A stretch of 64,000 nucleotides of DNA, taken from the NCBI GenBank assembly GCA_011033025.1, contig WFMF01000042.1:222501-286500 (forward strand), read 5' to 3'. Numbering within the stretch: position 1 is the stretch's first letter; each line of letters starts with the position of its first letter. Below, piece by piece: positions 48,765 to 59,136 of the stretch. The position numbers and the translations under genes were made by a program. The stretch comes from Beroe forskalii. Lineage: Eukaryota; Ctenophora; Nuda; Beroida; Beroidae. The notes below the pieces were generated by a model. That model was not told the DNA's origin, searched no databases, and saw only the letters and a list, made by a program, of their open reading frames with translations.

Positions 48765-49118
48765 TTATGATCCGATCATACCAAAATTCAATTTCAATCG
48801 TATTTGTTGTGGTTTATCTTGCTGAATTTATTTTCGGCGTGTGCTAGATAATTATTTTTCGCTGAAAATATGTTGAGTGTAAGTGAAACTTGTTATGGTG
48901 ATCTCTGTTCATGATATCGCATTTAATTGAAATGAATTTGACTCTATATATTTGGCTTTGAATCTGTATCACTGTTAATATAATAATATCTAATTGAAAG
49001 TAAATGTTGTTCTCAGTGCTGAATGATGGAACTATGATCAAATATCATTAAATTGACAAGTATGATCACCAATAACCAAAGGCTAATTTATCGTAGCCAT
49101 GCCGCCTGTAGTGTTGCT

Positions 49119-49560
49119 GCGTAATTTCTACATGCCTTCGAACGTGCCCTGTTCGTGCTGCGCGCGTCAAATATTGGCGCGCACAGCACGTACGATCACA
49201 TTTGCCTCTGAATCCATAGGTGTGTGTCCCGTAGGGAAGCGCCGCGCGCGTACACACACCTATGCGGGCTTAGGAAGGTGTGTGTACGCGCCGCAACGCA
49301 GACAGGGATATACGTGTTTAGCAAGGTCCTACAGCGTAGGACAACGTCAGCTTGCGTCGCTAGGAAAGGTCTATCAACAATTGACAAGAGGGTAGGGTAA
49401 TAGCCTACGATGTGTGCATGTGGCTCGCGCGGCGTGCCTCCCCAGCACAGCACACATGCACACCCCAGTGTGTCCCGTATAAGGGAAGCCGGGAAGCGCG
49501 CACGGCGCATACACACATCTATGCAGGCTTAGGAACTAAAAAGTTTAATGCCGTTTCATG
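49119..49560. repeat. GC-rich palindromic repeat cluster, outer copy
   Basis: The cluster includes an inverted pair GTGCTGCGCGC / GCGCGCACAGCAC at about 49,157-49,191 and two copies of a block with GTGTGTCCCGTA and AAGCG, then TATGC(G/A)GGCTTAGGAA (about 49,221-49,277 and 49,469-49,535). It also has the ACAGGGATATACG and GGTCTATCAAC words seen at 35,340-35,560. ORFs on both strands are by-products of GC composition. Confidence 0.7.
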
Positions 49561-49703
49561 GATTGACCCTATGATTTTAAATTAAGGTCATTCTATTATG
49601 AACATGGTAACACCAGCTGGTCTTACCTAACCTGAAAAAGCCAGATTTAACTCTTATCTTGTATTATGGTATTTTGTATTATTGTATTATTGTTCCCCTA
49701 ACC

Positions 49704-49793
49704 AGGGGTGTCGCGAGACGACACCCCTATTTCTCACTAAGCTTTCTTGAGTACGTGCGCGGCGTTACGCCGCGCCGCAACTCAACAAGAAAG
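49704..49793. repeat. Two adjacent strong hairpins
   Basis: The first hairpin (49,704-49,728) pairs AGGGGTGTCG with CGACACCCCT. The second (49,742-49,793) pairs CTTTCTTGAGT plus GCGCGGCG with CGCCGCGC plus ACTCAACAAGAAAG. They sit within the GC-rich border of the right arm; no promoter or gene is evident nearby. Confidence 0.75.
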
Positions 49794-51435
49794 ATCGGAA
49801 AACTAGATTTTGGGAAAATCCGCGTATTCAGTGAAAATTCTCATTGTACTTGTACATTACTTCATTGAAATGTCGATTCTGATCGATACAGATTGCAGAT
49901 AATTTACAAATTGAAAACTACACTCTGCATTCCCAAAGTAATCAAATACAAATACAAGCAATGAAATACAAATACAGTTACACATACTGCTTACAGCACT
50001 TGCTCAGGATATATCATATCATATCGATAAAAAGCTTTAATGATTTTGAGACGCTGATAGCATTTTAATTTGAAGATTTTTAGCCGTCTCATATACTCAC
50101 AAGAAGCTCGAAGATTCAAAATAAATGAAATACAGAACACGCCCGTATGGAGGTATTTCAAATTAACCAGGAACTGATAAGATATTAAGCAATGGTTTGA
50201 AATACAAGAGGTAACAATTTACAAAAAGTTATAGGAACACATAACCTTTCCTCATTGCATATATGTCTCATCATTCTTGATAATCCCAACCATGGCCCAT
50301 TTGAGCCTAATGATGATTCTTTATATAATTATGCTGCATAATCACTTTAGATTAGAAGGTAAGCCATTGAAATGCAAAACTTCTAGCGGTTGTTTTGAAT
50401 GGACTGAATGCCCTGATTACCTTCAGACGATGATAAGGGGAGGAGTTCCTGTGGGGTTTTCCAGGCTGCAAGGGGAAGTGGTGCCGAGACTCTATGGAGG
50501 ACAGTCAGTGCCATGAGATATTGAACAAAGCAAGTGTGTTGAGGTTCCACAGAGGATGGGTTGCCTGCTTGCCCGATTGGATCAAGTCTCAATGAAGCAC
50601 CGAGTGGGTGTGGCCTGGTTTCGATCCTGCGTCTCTGGAGTACTGCCAAATTTGATGCACATGGTTGTGGAATTAGTCCAACATAAAGCTGCTCGGCGCC
50701 CTCCATACAAGTAAATATTTTTGTGACCAGTGGGGCAAATCCACGGAGTCACAAAATGCTTGTTACCCATGGAACAGAGCATCGTTGTTCCAATTAATTC
50801 GATGAATTCACAGCTGAATCTAAAATGTTTTCAATTACTAAACCATTTGTGTGCTTTACTTAAAAGTAAATCATAAAAGCGCCATCCTCAAATTAGATCA
50901 TCGAGGAAATGGATCAAATTCTGAACCCTGCCGTCTGTCCGAACTCCGACTAAACAGGATCACTCTTCTTACACAGGATCAACACAATCATCTGAGAGGA
51001 ACTTATATCATATTATTCAACAGCTGCAGCTGACAGAAATAACATAATTAAATTTTATTATTCAAATGTTTTCTAGATCAGAAGTAGCATAATATAAGTT
51101 TAAATGATCTGTCCATTCTACATAACAAAAATTTTAGGAAAAGCAAATACCTTATGGTGAAAAAAAGTGTATTTTAAAGGGGAAACATTTTCTGCCTTTA
51201 AATAATACACTCCTAAATTACAAATTTATTTTACCTACCGTAATTTGTACAATACCAAAATTTTAGAAAATTTTGTTAAAGTAAAGATTTTCACGTCTAT
51301 ACCTAACTTTTCTTTCCTACAATGTGGCATTTTATCTTCTCTCAAAACAGGTTCAAATTTTCAGAAAAGCATCAGTGCAGACAAAAATCAAATTTGATAT
51401 GATAAACAATTATCACTGACAAAATTATAGGTATT
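49794..51435. other. No recognisable gene
   Basis: ORFs occur on both strands around 50,277-50,782 with no motif I recognise. The stretch from about 51,000 is AT-rich and leads into a 5'-truncated LINE. Confidence 0.4.
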
Positions 51436-52923
51436 TTGCAGCTTCTTCGTCTTTCCCGCATCTTCTATCTTCAACCTCAGTCAGTAGAACATCTTGATAT
51501 TTGGAAATTGGCCTCGATTGTACCTATTCATAAGAAAGGAGATAAGGGCATGGTCGAAAATTACAGGCCTATATCACTCACATCTCTTATTATGAAGGTA
51601 TTTGAAAAATGTATCCGAAAAGAGCTTTTCTTGCATGTGAACCCCTACTTGACTCAAGGCAACATGGGTTTATCAATGGTAAGTCCTGTACAACATAATT
51701 AGTTCCATTTACACATGACCTTGCCGTTGGCCTCAATGATAAAGCAAAGATGGATATAATTTACTTTGATTTTGCTAAGGCCTTTGATAGTGTATCCCAT
51801 GACCTGATTCTCAAGAAGCTTAAGGAGAAGTTTAAAATAGATGGCTTGATGCTACGTTTCATAAAGTCTTATCTTCAGGACCGGCAGCAGAAGTTATTGT
51901 GGGAGGTTTCAAGTCAGGGGTCCTACCTGTCAAATCAGGTGTACCACAGGGTTCTATTTTAGGCCCTTTGTTGTTTGTTATCTTCATAAATGACATGTTT
52001 AATTGTATTTCAGATGGCACAAACATCACCCTCTATGCAGATGACACTAAGATCTGGAAATATATCTCAGAAGATCACTTGCACTTCAAAGTGATATTAA
52101 TTATCTAAATGATTGGTCTATAGCTAATAGAATGAAATTCCATCCTTCCAAATGTAAAGCACTATCTGTTTCTAACCAACGAAACATATTACATAATTTA
52201 CCTTGTACGATATTCATATACAAACTTGGTAATGTATTTATTGATTACACTCAGTCACAGGTAGATTTAGGAGTCACTGTCACAACCAAACTTCACTGGA
52301 CTGAACAATGTGATAAACTCACTAAGCGTGCAAGTTCCAAGCTTGCACTTCTCATGCGTACATGCCATTTCACATCTAACAAGAGACAAAACAGGGCATT
52401 TTATCTCACTGTTATTCGATCAATCTTTGAACACTGTTCGGTTATTTGGCACCCTATCAGCAAAAATCAGTTACACAAATTTGAGTCTATCCAAAAGAAG
52501 GCCATAAAATGGATAAATGGACAACCATTTGATCATTATAGTGATGCCATATATGCTGAAAAACTTAAAGAATTAGATATCTTGCCTTTTAAAATCAAAT
52601 TTGCTCTGAATGATTTGTTATTGTTATTTCAAATTATCAATAGATTGATCCCGATTGATTTACCACCTTATTTTTCGATAACCAAGCCTCATGATGTGAG
52701 ATTAACGAGAAAAACCTCTGCAATTATTGACAGTACTGATCAAACTCACATCAAATGCAGCATAAAGCCGCACTGTGATAGCTTTAGAAATAGTTTCTTT
52801 TATAGGACCACGATGCTCTGGAATAACATACCATGTGAAATAAGGCAAGATAAATCGTTTGCTGTATTTAAATGTAAACTACGTAGTTTTCTATTGTCCA
52901 GTGACCTAGATTGGCCTGATTAA
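51436..52923 (+). pseudogene. 5'-truncated, frameshifted CR1/Jockey-type LINE reverse transcriptase
   Basis: The reading frame moves through four segments (51,436; then about 51,660-51,900; 51,899-52,108; 52,132-52,923). The first has the palm/finger motif IVPIHKKGDKGMVENYRPIS. The second has FDFAKAFDSVSH with the first catalytic Asp. The third has [13 protein letters not shown] and the YADD catalytic box. The last covers the thumb (MKFHPSKCKALSVS) and the C-terminal tail through LWNNIPCEI to a stop. An in-frame TAA also lies near 51,700. The N-terminal apurinic endonuclease is missing. Some shifts may be sequencing error, but the 5' truncation is real as given. In the family the protein copies its own RNA at a nicked target; this copy is inactive. 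Confidence 0.9.
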
Positions 52924-53400
52924 AAACTGATAAAACTGCAGGCATAAATATTTCAATGACCCCAGGGAGTGTCTAGTCGTCAGTATCATCTTGGGTCACA
53001 CTTTGTTTCTAGTTCCCGAGTATGTATTTAAATGATATGATCGTACATTCTTGTGTGATCTTGCAGCTGTTGCTAGAGTTTCCTAATAGATAAAGCTATA
53101 TTTCTGATTTTAACTTTTACATTATAACTTTTGTGGACTATGTAACTTAATCTTATATCGAATTAAGTGATGAAAGCCAAAATAATGAGCAATGATTGTC
53201 TCAAATGCTTATTAAATTAAATAATTCTAATTTTATAATTATAATTTATTGACTTATCTCAAATGCTTATTAAATTAAATAATTCTAATTTTATAATTCT
53301 AATTTATTGATTATTGACTTAATAACCTATTATTATCTAGATATCTTACAGTTTCTAATTGGGCAAATTGTAATTTGAATTTTTGCTTTCTAGTCATTAC
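52924..53400 (+). repeat. Probable LINE 3' region with AT-rich tandem duplication
   Basis: This follows the reverse transcriptase stop. Two copies of a block of about 65 bp (containing CTCAAATGCTTATTAAATTA and TTCTAATTTTATAATT) lie at about 53,197-53,320. Short 3' tandem repeats are common in CR1-like elements, but the exact end of this element is uncertain. Confidence 0.5.
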
Positions 53401-53526
53401 CTACCACACAGTATGAGCCTAAGTTATAAATTAGCCGATATTATTAACATATCATATATGTTTTGATTGATGGTTGTCAGGCCCTGCTCTTATTACGGTT
53501 TCATACTGTGTTGCAGGTTTAGCCTC

Positions 53527-53757
53527 TGTGAGCGGGGGATTTCTAAGTTTTATCGTTAGGAGGAGAGTCTTATTTGGAAGAGTAGATAAGGGAGATAAAG
53601 TAGTAGAGTGGAGGTAGAATGTCAGTACCGAGTCCCTTATCTGCGCCTTGGTTAACCCAGTCCGCTCACTAGATATAGGTATATCCAGCCGAGTCGGCAC
53701 TCGAACCACGAGGCTCTGAAACCTTGGTGGTGTACGCGCTACCAGTTCCCCTGTAAA
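53527..53757 (-). mobile_element. tRNA-derived SINE
   Basis: Read on the minus strand, the head starts near 53,757 with GGGGAACTGGTAGCGCGTAC (A-box-like TAGCGCGTA). About 33 bases on comes a B-box-like GGTTCGAGTGCC, together forming a tRNA-like Pol III promoter. An unrelated body follows and ends with CGATAAAACTTAGAAATCCC and CCGCTCAC at about 53,527. The same 3' end recurs at 63,966-64,000, showing that this is a dispersed family. A decayed tRNA gene alone would be about 75 bp; the extra body and second copy favour a SINE. Confidence 0.75.
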
Positions 53758-55470
53758 TCATGATCAAGCAAGAAAGTCAACAATTTTAATCACGAGGACT
53801 TACTGTGCCTCTAGTGATGAGCACTTTTCCCTGCATCCCTGGTTCCCAGTGTAGATAGGAGTGAAACAAGGTTTGCAGAATAATGAGGAAAGGTAAAAGA
53901 ATAAAAGTAGAATTTTGTCTTTCCATATATCAAGTAGTACTATATCGGTCTATTCCTTCACTATCAATCAAAGTGCTAACTAAACTATATCGATAGCGAA
54001 CATGGCAAGCAAGGGGATTTGTTTGGGGAAAGTTTGAAGTATCACTGCAAGGAGAAGAGTGAAATTGTCTCTAACTTAAACGGAGTGGGGTTCTAGGTAG
54101 ACTTTGGTTTGGTGACCAGAGTAACATGATCACACGGGGAGCCTGCTGGGAATGCAGGGAATCCTTCATGCAGAGGTAAAGGATTGGGTTGATCTGGGGA
54201 TTTTTGGTTTAAAAAGGGTAACGCAACTGGTGTTGGGCGAGGGTCGTCGCAATGTTCTCGGACCAATCAGCGTTTCTTACGTCAAACTTGGGCCAATGGA
54301 CGACTCATAGGTCAAACCCGATCAAACGTGTCGACCAATCAAATCCGTCGAAGATAAAGCGTTTACCTCAGATAATTGCTTTTATTTTATTTTCCCACGT
54401 TTCTTATTATTTCGCTAATGAAAGTGATGTTTTCATCGAGCCGCAACTGTCAACTGTAATTGCTCTTTTATCAGAACGGGTATAATTGTCCCCAGGATAC
54501 TAATGGAAATTTCCCTCGTTTCTTATGATATTTATTAATGGGGGTGATTTAACAAAAGTCTTCTCGTGATCAGAATTGAGATTTCTGACGTAAGTTAAGG
54601 GCTCCACGTGACCAAAATTGATATTGTCTCCTACTTATCCCAACGCGTTGAAGCAAACCACTATGGAATGATGTCATTCGGCGAAGACTGGAAGATTCTA
54701 AGGTGTATCATCGAAGACTGGAAGATTCTAGGGTGTATCGTCGAGAAGGAAACAAAAAGGATCGTGAGTCGCGATTTTAGAGATAAGAGCGCGCCTCACA
54801 CATCATGCGCCTTTAAAGGTTCCCGGGGGGGGGGGGGGGGAAAGGGGGTAGGATTGTTGTTGATGGGGCTAGGCGACATTAGAACTTGCCGTGTTCGCTT
54901 ACTGATTTAATATATCTTATATAATTTCATCATTAAACTGCTTTTTTTAAATTTTTCACATAAATGACACAAATTCAGCATAATTAACTAATTAAGTAAT
55001 TATATGACTCGGATGATGTTAAACGATTCTTAAAATAAAGTATTAAATAAGTGAATTTCGCCAATTTGGCAGGCAACACTGTTAACACTTGATAGTGGAT
55101 ATCACCTGTTTAAACCAATTTTTAGTCAGGTTATCACTTATCTTGACTTGGTGTTTAGAAAGTGAGAATTGGCATGTTCAATCAATTCTTTAATTGTTAT
55201 GGTTGGGATAAGATCTTCAAGATAAGTGATTTAGATGACATATTTTTATCAAACTCGTAGTCGTAATCAAATACAAATTATAATAAAATTCATAACAATA
55301 ACATGGAATAGTGAATATGCGTTTAACATAAAACTATTATAATTGCACGTCCTTGGATATTGTTCTCATGTCAGTCTCTTCATGATAATGCTATTATGGG
55401 GCGCGCACTGAGTTCGTGAGCTGTGATATCTCGTCTTGTCTTTGTGTACCACGGTCTGAATGTCTGATCA
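53758..55470. other. No recognisable gene; G-run and short duplication
   Basis: A 16-base G homopolymer lies at 54,825-54,840. A 30-bp tandem duplication around GAAGACTGGAAGATTCTA is at about 54,678-54,745. ORFs at 54,252 and 54,608 lack recognisable domains. Confidence 0.45.
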
Positions 55471-55957
55471 ATCAAGTAATTTCTTTTTGGAAGTAGGGTG
55501 TGGAAGACCAATTGGATCCTGCTGATATACCGTCAGGTGTTAAAGTTTTGAGTCTTAGGGTGCCAAAGTCGGCGGAGCTCGTGTTGATCAGGGCCAATTG
55601 CTTCGGTGATGCTGGTGTGGACGCTGGACTGTTGTCTGTACCGTTAGAGATGTTCCTCGAACTGTGTGTTCCATTGTACATTTGTCATTGTGCATTTGTT
55701 GGGGCGGACGTCCTGTTGTTAACAAGTTTCGGTTTTATGTTGAGCTGCAGCGTAGGCCGTTATAATATTGCAGATTGAATTTTTAATGTCAGCGGCTGCT
55801 TGATAGGGGTCCCAGTCGACTCTTTACAGGAGTAGGGTTAGAGATAAGTATTCAGTTGTGGTACACCGTGTCGTCCTCGTCTCGTCAGTTCCTTCAGCGT
55901 TAACATTTACAGCAGTAATAGTTCGCATATTAATCAATTAAATTTAAATACTGAGTC
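55471..55957. other. Overlapping short ORFs, unassigned
   Basis: A plus-strand ORF (55,500-55,778, 92 residues) overlaps a minus-strand ORF (55,472-55,681, 69 residues, Ser/Thr/Asn/Pro-rich). Neither has a domain I recognise; at most one can be real and I support neither. Confidence 0.3.
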
Positions 55958-56052
55958 CGTTGCACTTAGTTTCACTTGATTAAACTTGATTACACTTGAT
56001 TATACTTGATTACACTTGATTACACTTGATTACACTTGATTACACTTAATCA
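55958..56052. repeat. 10/11-bp simple repeat (TTACACTTGA)n
   Basis: About eight copies of a TTACACTTGA or TTAAACTTGA-type decamer. Confidence 0.85.
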
Positions 56053-58248
56053 TTCATAATTATAGTCAACTGATTCGGTTTCTATTCTATCTGTCATGAT
56101 ATGGTCACATAGATTAATAGAATCTCGGTTAATTAATAGAATCTCAGTTAATCTCAGTCATACTGGTTTAAATTATTGCAATCAAATGATAATACTGCAA
56201 TCATTAAAATCATTAAAAATAATTTGAAATGGAATGTTGTGGTACACACAAACGTCAGGTGTTTTTTTAGTTTTTGAATTTTGTTATTGAAAGTATTTTT
56301 CCTGACATTTGCGTCACTTCACGATATTTGCAAATGAAGTGTTTAGTAACTAGTAAAATCGCAATATCATGTCAAGATCCGAGGCCGAAGTCCGAGTCCT
56401 CATTGCAGAGGCTTGCTACCTCCACGAGTTACCAAACCGAACCATGTACCGTGATTACTCGTTAAAAGGGGCTAATTCAAACGCAAGGAAACGTTTTAAA
56501 TCATGATAAGAAAACTTGGGCAACTGTGCAAAATAAGTTATAATGCACTGTCTTATCGTTCCATAACAAATCATCATAACCCCAAGTGCACAATAATTTC
56601 GGATCTCGGCAAAAATTCATAGCTGTCCACAGTGTGCCTTATACATTTCAACAAAGTGCCTGGAAATTAGTGCATAATATTTCTTCTCAAAACCATCATT
56701 CTCAAAATGTAATTAAACTTGTCAATATTACTCATGAGACTTGGGTGAGTGGGCTGATGGCGATTTAAATGTCTCGAAACTAAAATGTGAAATCTAATAT
56801 CAGACATTTATGTGATATAATGAATAATGATTGATCGCAATTTACAATATTAATTAATGGGTAGAGTTCAAGTTGAAGGGGGAGAGCAGAAATTATTGCA
56901 CTTAAGAGAATAGTGAGATAGACATCTAGCGTTTTGTGTCTCAAGCGATTGTGGGTTGATCCCATATGTGGTCTAATGAGGCAAGTTTGAGGATGTTACG
57001 TGAGGGGTTCTAAATTATTCGTAGTGAGAAACATGTTGTGAGGTTGATAATTGTTTGGGTAAGATTGCGTAAGATTGAGGAGTTGACAAAAATATAAAAA
57101 CAATATAATCATGTGATCAGATCATCACTCTTGTTTCTGCAGCAATTAAACTTCAGTAAAACCTGTTACTTTTTTTAAAATTCATTTCTTCAATCTATTT
57201 TACTATTTCATCAGCAAATACATTAACAGCTACATAACAATTAGCATATAATTAGTAAGTCGATTATTTGTCCATGATGGTTAGTGGTAATCAATTTAAT
57301 GCAACGAGCTCAAAGTTTTACTCAAATAGTCAGAATTAAATTATCATTTCACGACACATATTCTTCTTCATTCTCAATCTGGATGCCAAAATAGATACAA
57401 TATAATATTTTCTTCTATATCGGATTTCGTGGTACACACAAATGTCAGGAATTTTGCTATGTGCACTGTAGTGTAGAGGCAATTGTCACTGTTCCCGACA
57501 GTTGTGTCACTTCACTAAAAATTCACCGTTCACTTTCAAAACTCACTCGAACTTAGATTTAGAGAATTCTATCTGAGTTTTTCATTTCATTAATTCAATT
57601 CACAAACATGGTTTAGTTATGCCAGTTTTGAAGATTCGATAAGTGCTTTAAATATGCCCATCTTCTCAACTATTAATTTAAATACACTTAACCTTAAATT
57701 ACGATTACAGTAGTAAAATCTGATACACCGGCCACTTGACCATATGAATTTATGGTTGAAAATCAAATTCGTTCAGACGTTTGGTCATCGGCAATACTCC
57801 ACAACTCCATAAGACATTATAATATTGACCAATTCATTCAACAATTCAATGAAACATTACTGTAAATGCGGTCGGACTTGCACAACTCCTGGTTCTGTCT
57901 GAGATTCGAAAATAATATAGTCAATTTTCAATTTGTTTGACTGATAGGTTTGACACTGTTCAGGAGTGGTGCAAGCCTTAGATAGATTCTTCAAAATGTA
58001 TGTGTCAAATGTGCATGGAGTACATGTAAGAGGGGATGACTAGGATGATGTCATGAGGGTGTGATGTAAGAGTGACGAGTGTATTTAAGGTGTGATGGGG
58101 CTGTTAATGAATGGACTGATGGATGATTCTGACCGAAATGAATGGGTGTGGTCTGTGTTTTGATTGGGCTGGGGATGTTAGATGAGAGGCGATGTCCTCA
58201 GTGTGGTATGGATGGATTTACCCTTCGACTGCTTAACTGGATCAGTAG
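56053..58248. repeat. AT-rich DNA with two diverged direct repeats
   Basis: Blocks at about 56,236-56,325 and 57,427-57,515 share GTGGTACACACAAA, GTCAGG and a closing TTG(C/T)GTCACTTCAC. A related TGTGGTACACAC word lies on the minus strand at about 59,651-59,663. They may be remnants of long terminal repeats or another dispersed repeat. No ORF of note is seen between them. Confidence 0.4.
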
Positions 58249-59136
58249 CTAAATATCTTCATAATCTTGCTTAATTTTATTGAGCAGGAGCTTTTCTACA
58301 ATATTAGTGAGGCTTGTGATTTTGCTGTCTATATCGTCCTCAGATGCCTCATTTAAGTAATTGATTTGACTGGATGGCACTTTCGAAGCTTCGTAGCAAC
58401 TTTCGAGCAATGTGGCGAAGTCCAGTAGTTCTTCCATGGTCTTGTCCAGATTCTCTCGCAGTCTGGCTGCAATCATGGGATGATTAATATTTTTGACGAA
58501 TTCTTGGCGGAGATTGGCATCTCTGATTTGTCTTTGGTCTGTCCGTGGATATGCCAGTTCACTCATCCTGGAGAGGTCTATGAAGTAGTCCATTATTTTC
58601 TCTGATTTCAGTCTTTTCCTGGCCGCCATGTCTGTGATATGCTTTTCTCTGTTGTTAGAGGTGTAGCCCTGCGACTTTTTGAGTAGAAGTATTATTTCTT
58701 GGTATGTCAGGTCGTTGTTGAGATGCCGAGAAATGCCCCGAAGTGAAGAATCATCAAGATGTGCAATCAGGAGGCTCGCCATCATATTTTGGGGAACTTG
58801 CAATGCTTGACAATATGAGTTGAATCTGTGCAAAAATATCAGAAGGTCTGAGCCATTTTTAAACGTGGCGAGATTTTTAATGTACTGAACTGGGGCCTGC
58901 CTCATGAATATATTGTTACGAGGGTCGTTGTGATCATGTAATTCAAGATGGGGCATTGGAGGAGGCTGAACATTCCTTGCCCCGTGATTTTGTTCCACAT
59001 TGTTTTCGTTTTGCTCTTCTCCAGCGAGTGATTCAATATCTTCTTCATCTTCTTCTTCCTCTTCCTCGTTATCATCGTCACTTTGAGCTCTGTCTTGTCG
59101 CAGGTATTCAACTGCATTTCGTCGTCTACGTTCCAT
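58249..59136 (-). CDS. Retrotransposon gag-like protein, intact 295-residue ORF
   Basis: The N-terminus is basic (MERRRRNAVEYLRQD) and is followed by a strongly acidic run (about residues 19-37). Residues of about 85-260 read as a helical capsid domain of the Ty3-type gag family: LATFKNGSDLLIFLHRFNSY, a conserved-looking LLIAHLDD segment, MDYFIDLSRMSELAYPRTDQ, and a final LLDFATLLESCYEA helix. There is no CCHC zinc knuckle and no protease, reverse transcriptase or integrase nearby in any frame. In the family this part assembles the particle that packages element RNA. A single uninterrupted frame amid decayed DNA suggests either a recent gag-only remnant or a domesticated gag gene. The alternative is a pol lost to assembly error. 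Confidence 0.75.
   Translation of the reverse strand: MERRRRNAVEYLRQDRAQSDDDNEEEEEEDEEDIESLAGEEQNENNVEQNHGARNVQPPPMPHLELHDHNDPRNNIFMRQAPVQYIKNLATFKNGSDLLIFLHRFNSYCQALQVPQNMMASLLIAHLDDSSLRGISRHLNNDLTYQEIILLLKKSQGYTSNNREKHITDMAARKRLKSEKIMDYFIDLSRMSELAYPRTDQRQIRDANLRQEFVKNINHPMIAARLRENLDKTMEELLDFATLLESCYEASKVPSSQINYLNEASEDDIDSKITSLTNIVEKLLLNKIKQDYEDI

Larger units (their letters stand above)
36620..49118 (-). repeat. Right arm of the giant inverted repeat
   Basis: This is the reverse-complement counterpart of the left arm. Homology starts near 36,620 and runs to 49,118, where the sequence pairs with the first bases of the window. Right-only insertions are at 43,968-44,828, 46,289-47,502 and 48,536-48,764, and there is a diverged local duplication at about 41,390-42,680. 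It lacks both complete fold-back elements found in the left arm and shows uninterrupted empty sites for them near 38,443 and 36,975. It is bordered on each side by GC-rich palindromic repeats (35,340-35,700 and 49,119-49,800). Confidence 0.9.

Noticed and set aside
1-49118. Maverick/Polinton, giant virus-like or other mega-transposon with long TIRs
   Set aside because: No integrase, protein-primed polymerase, capsid or packaging ATPase is seen in the spacer or arms; the spacer is satellites and Penelope-like remnants.
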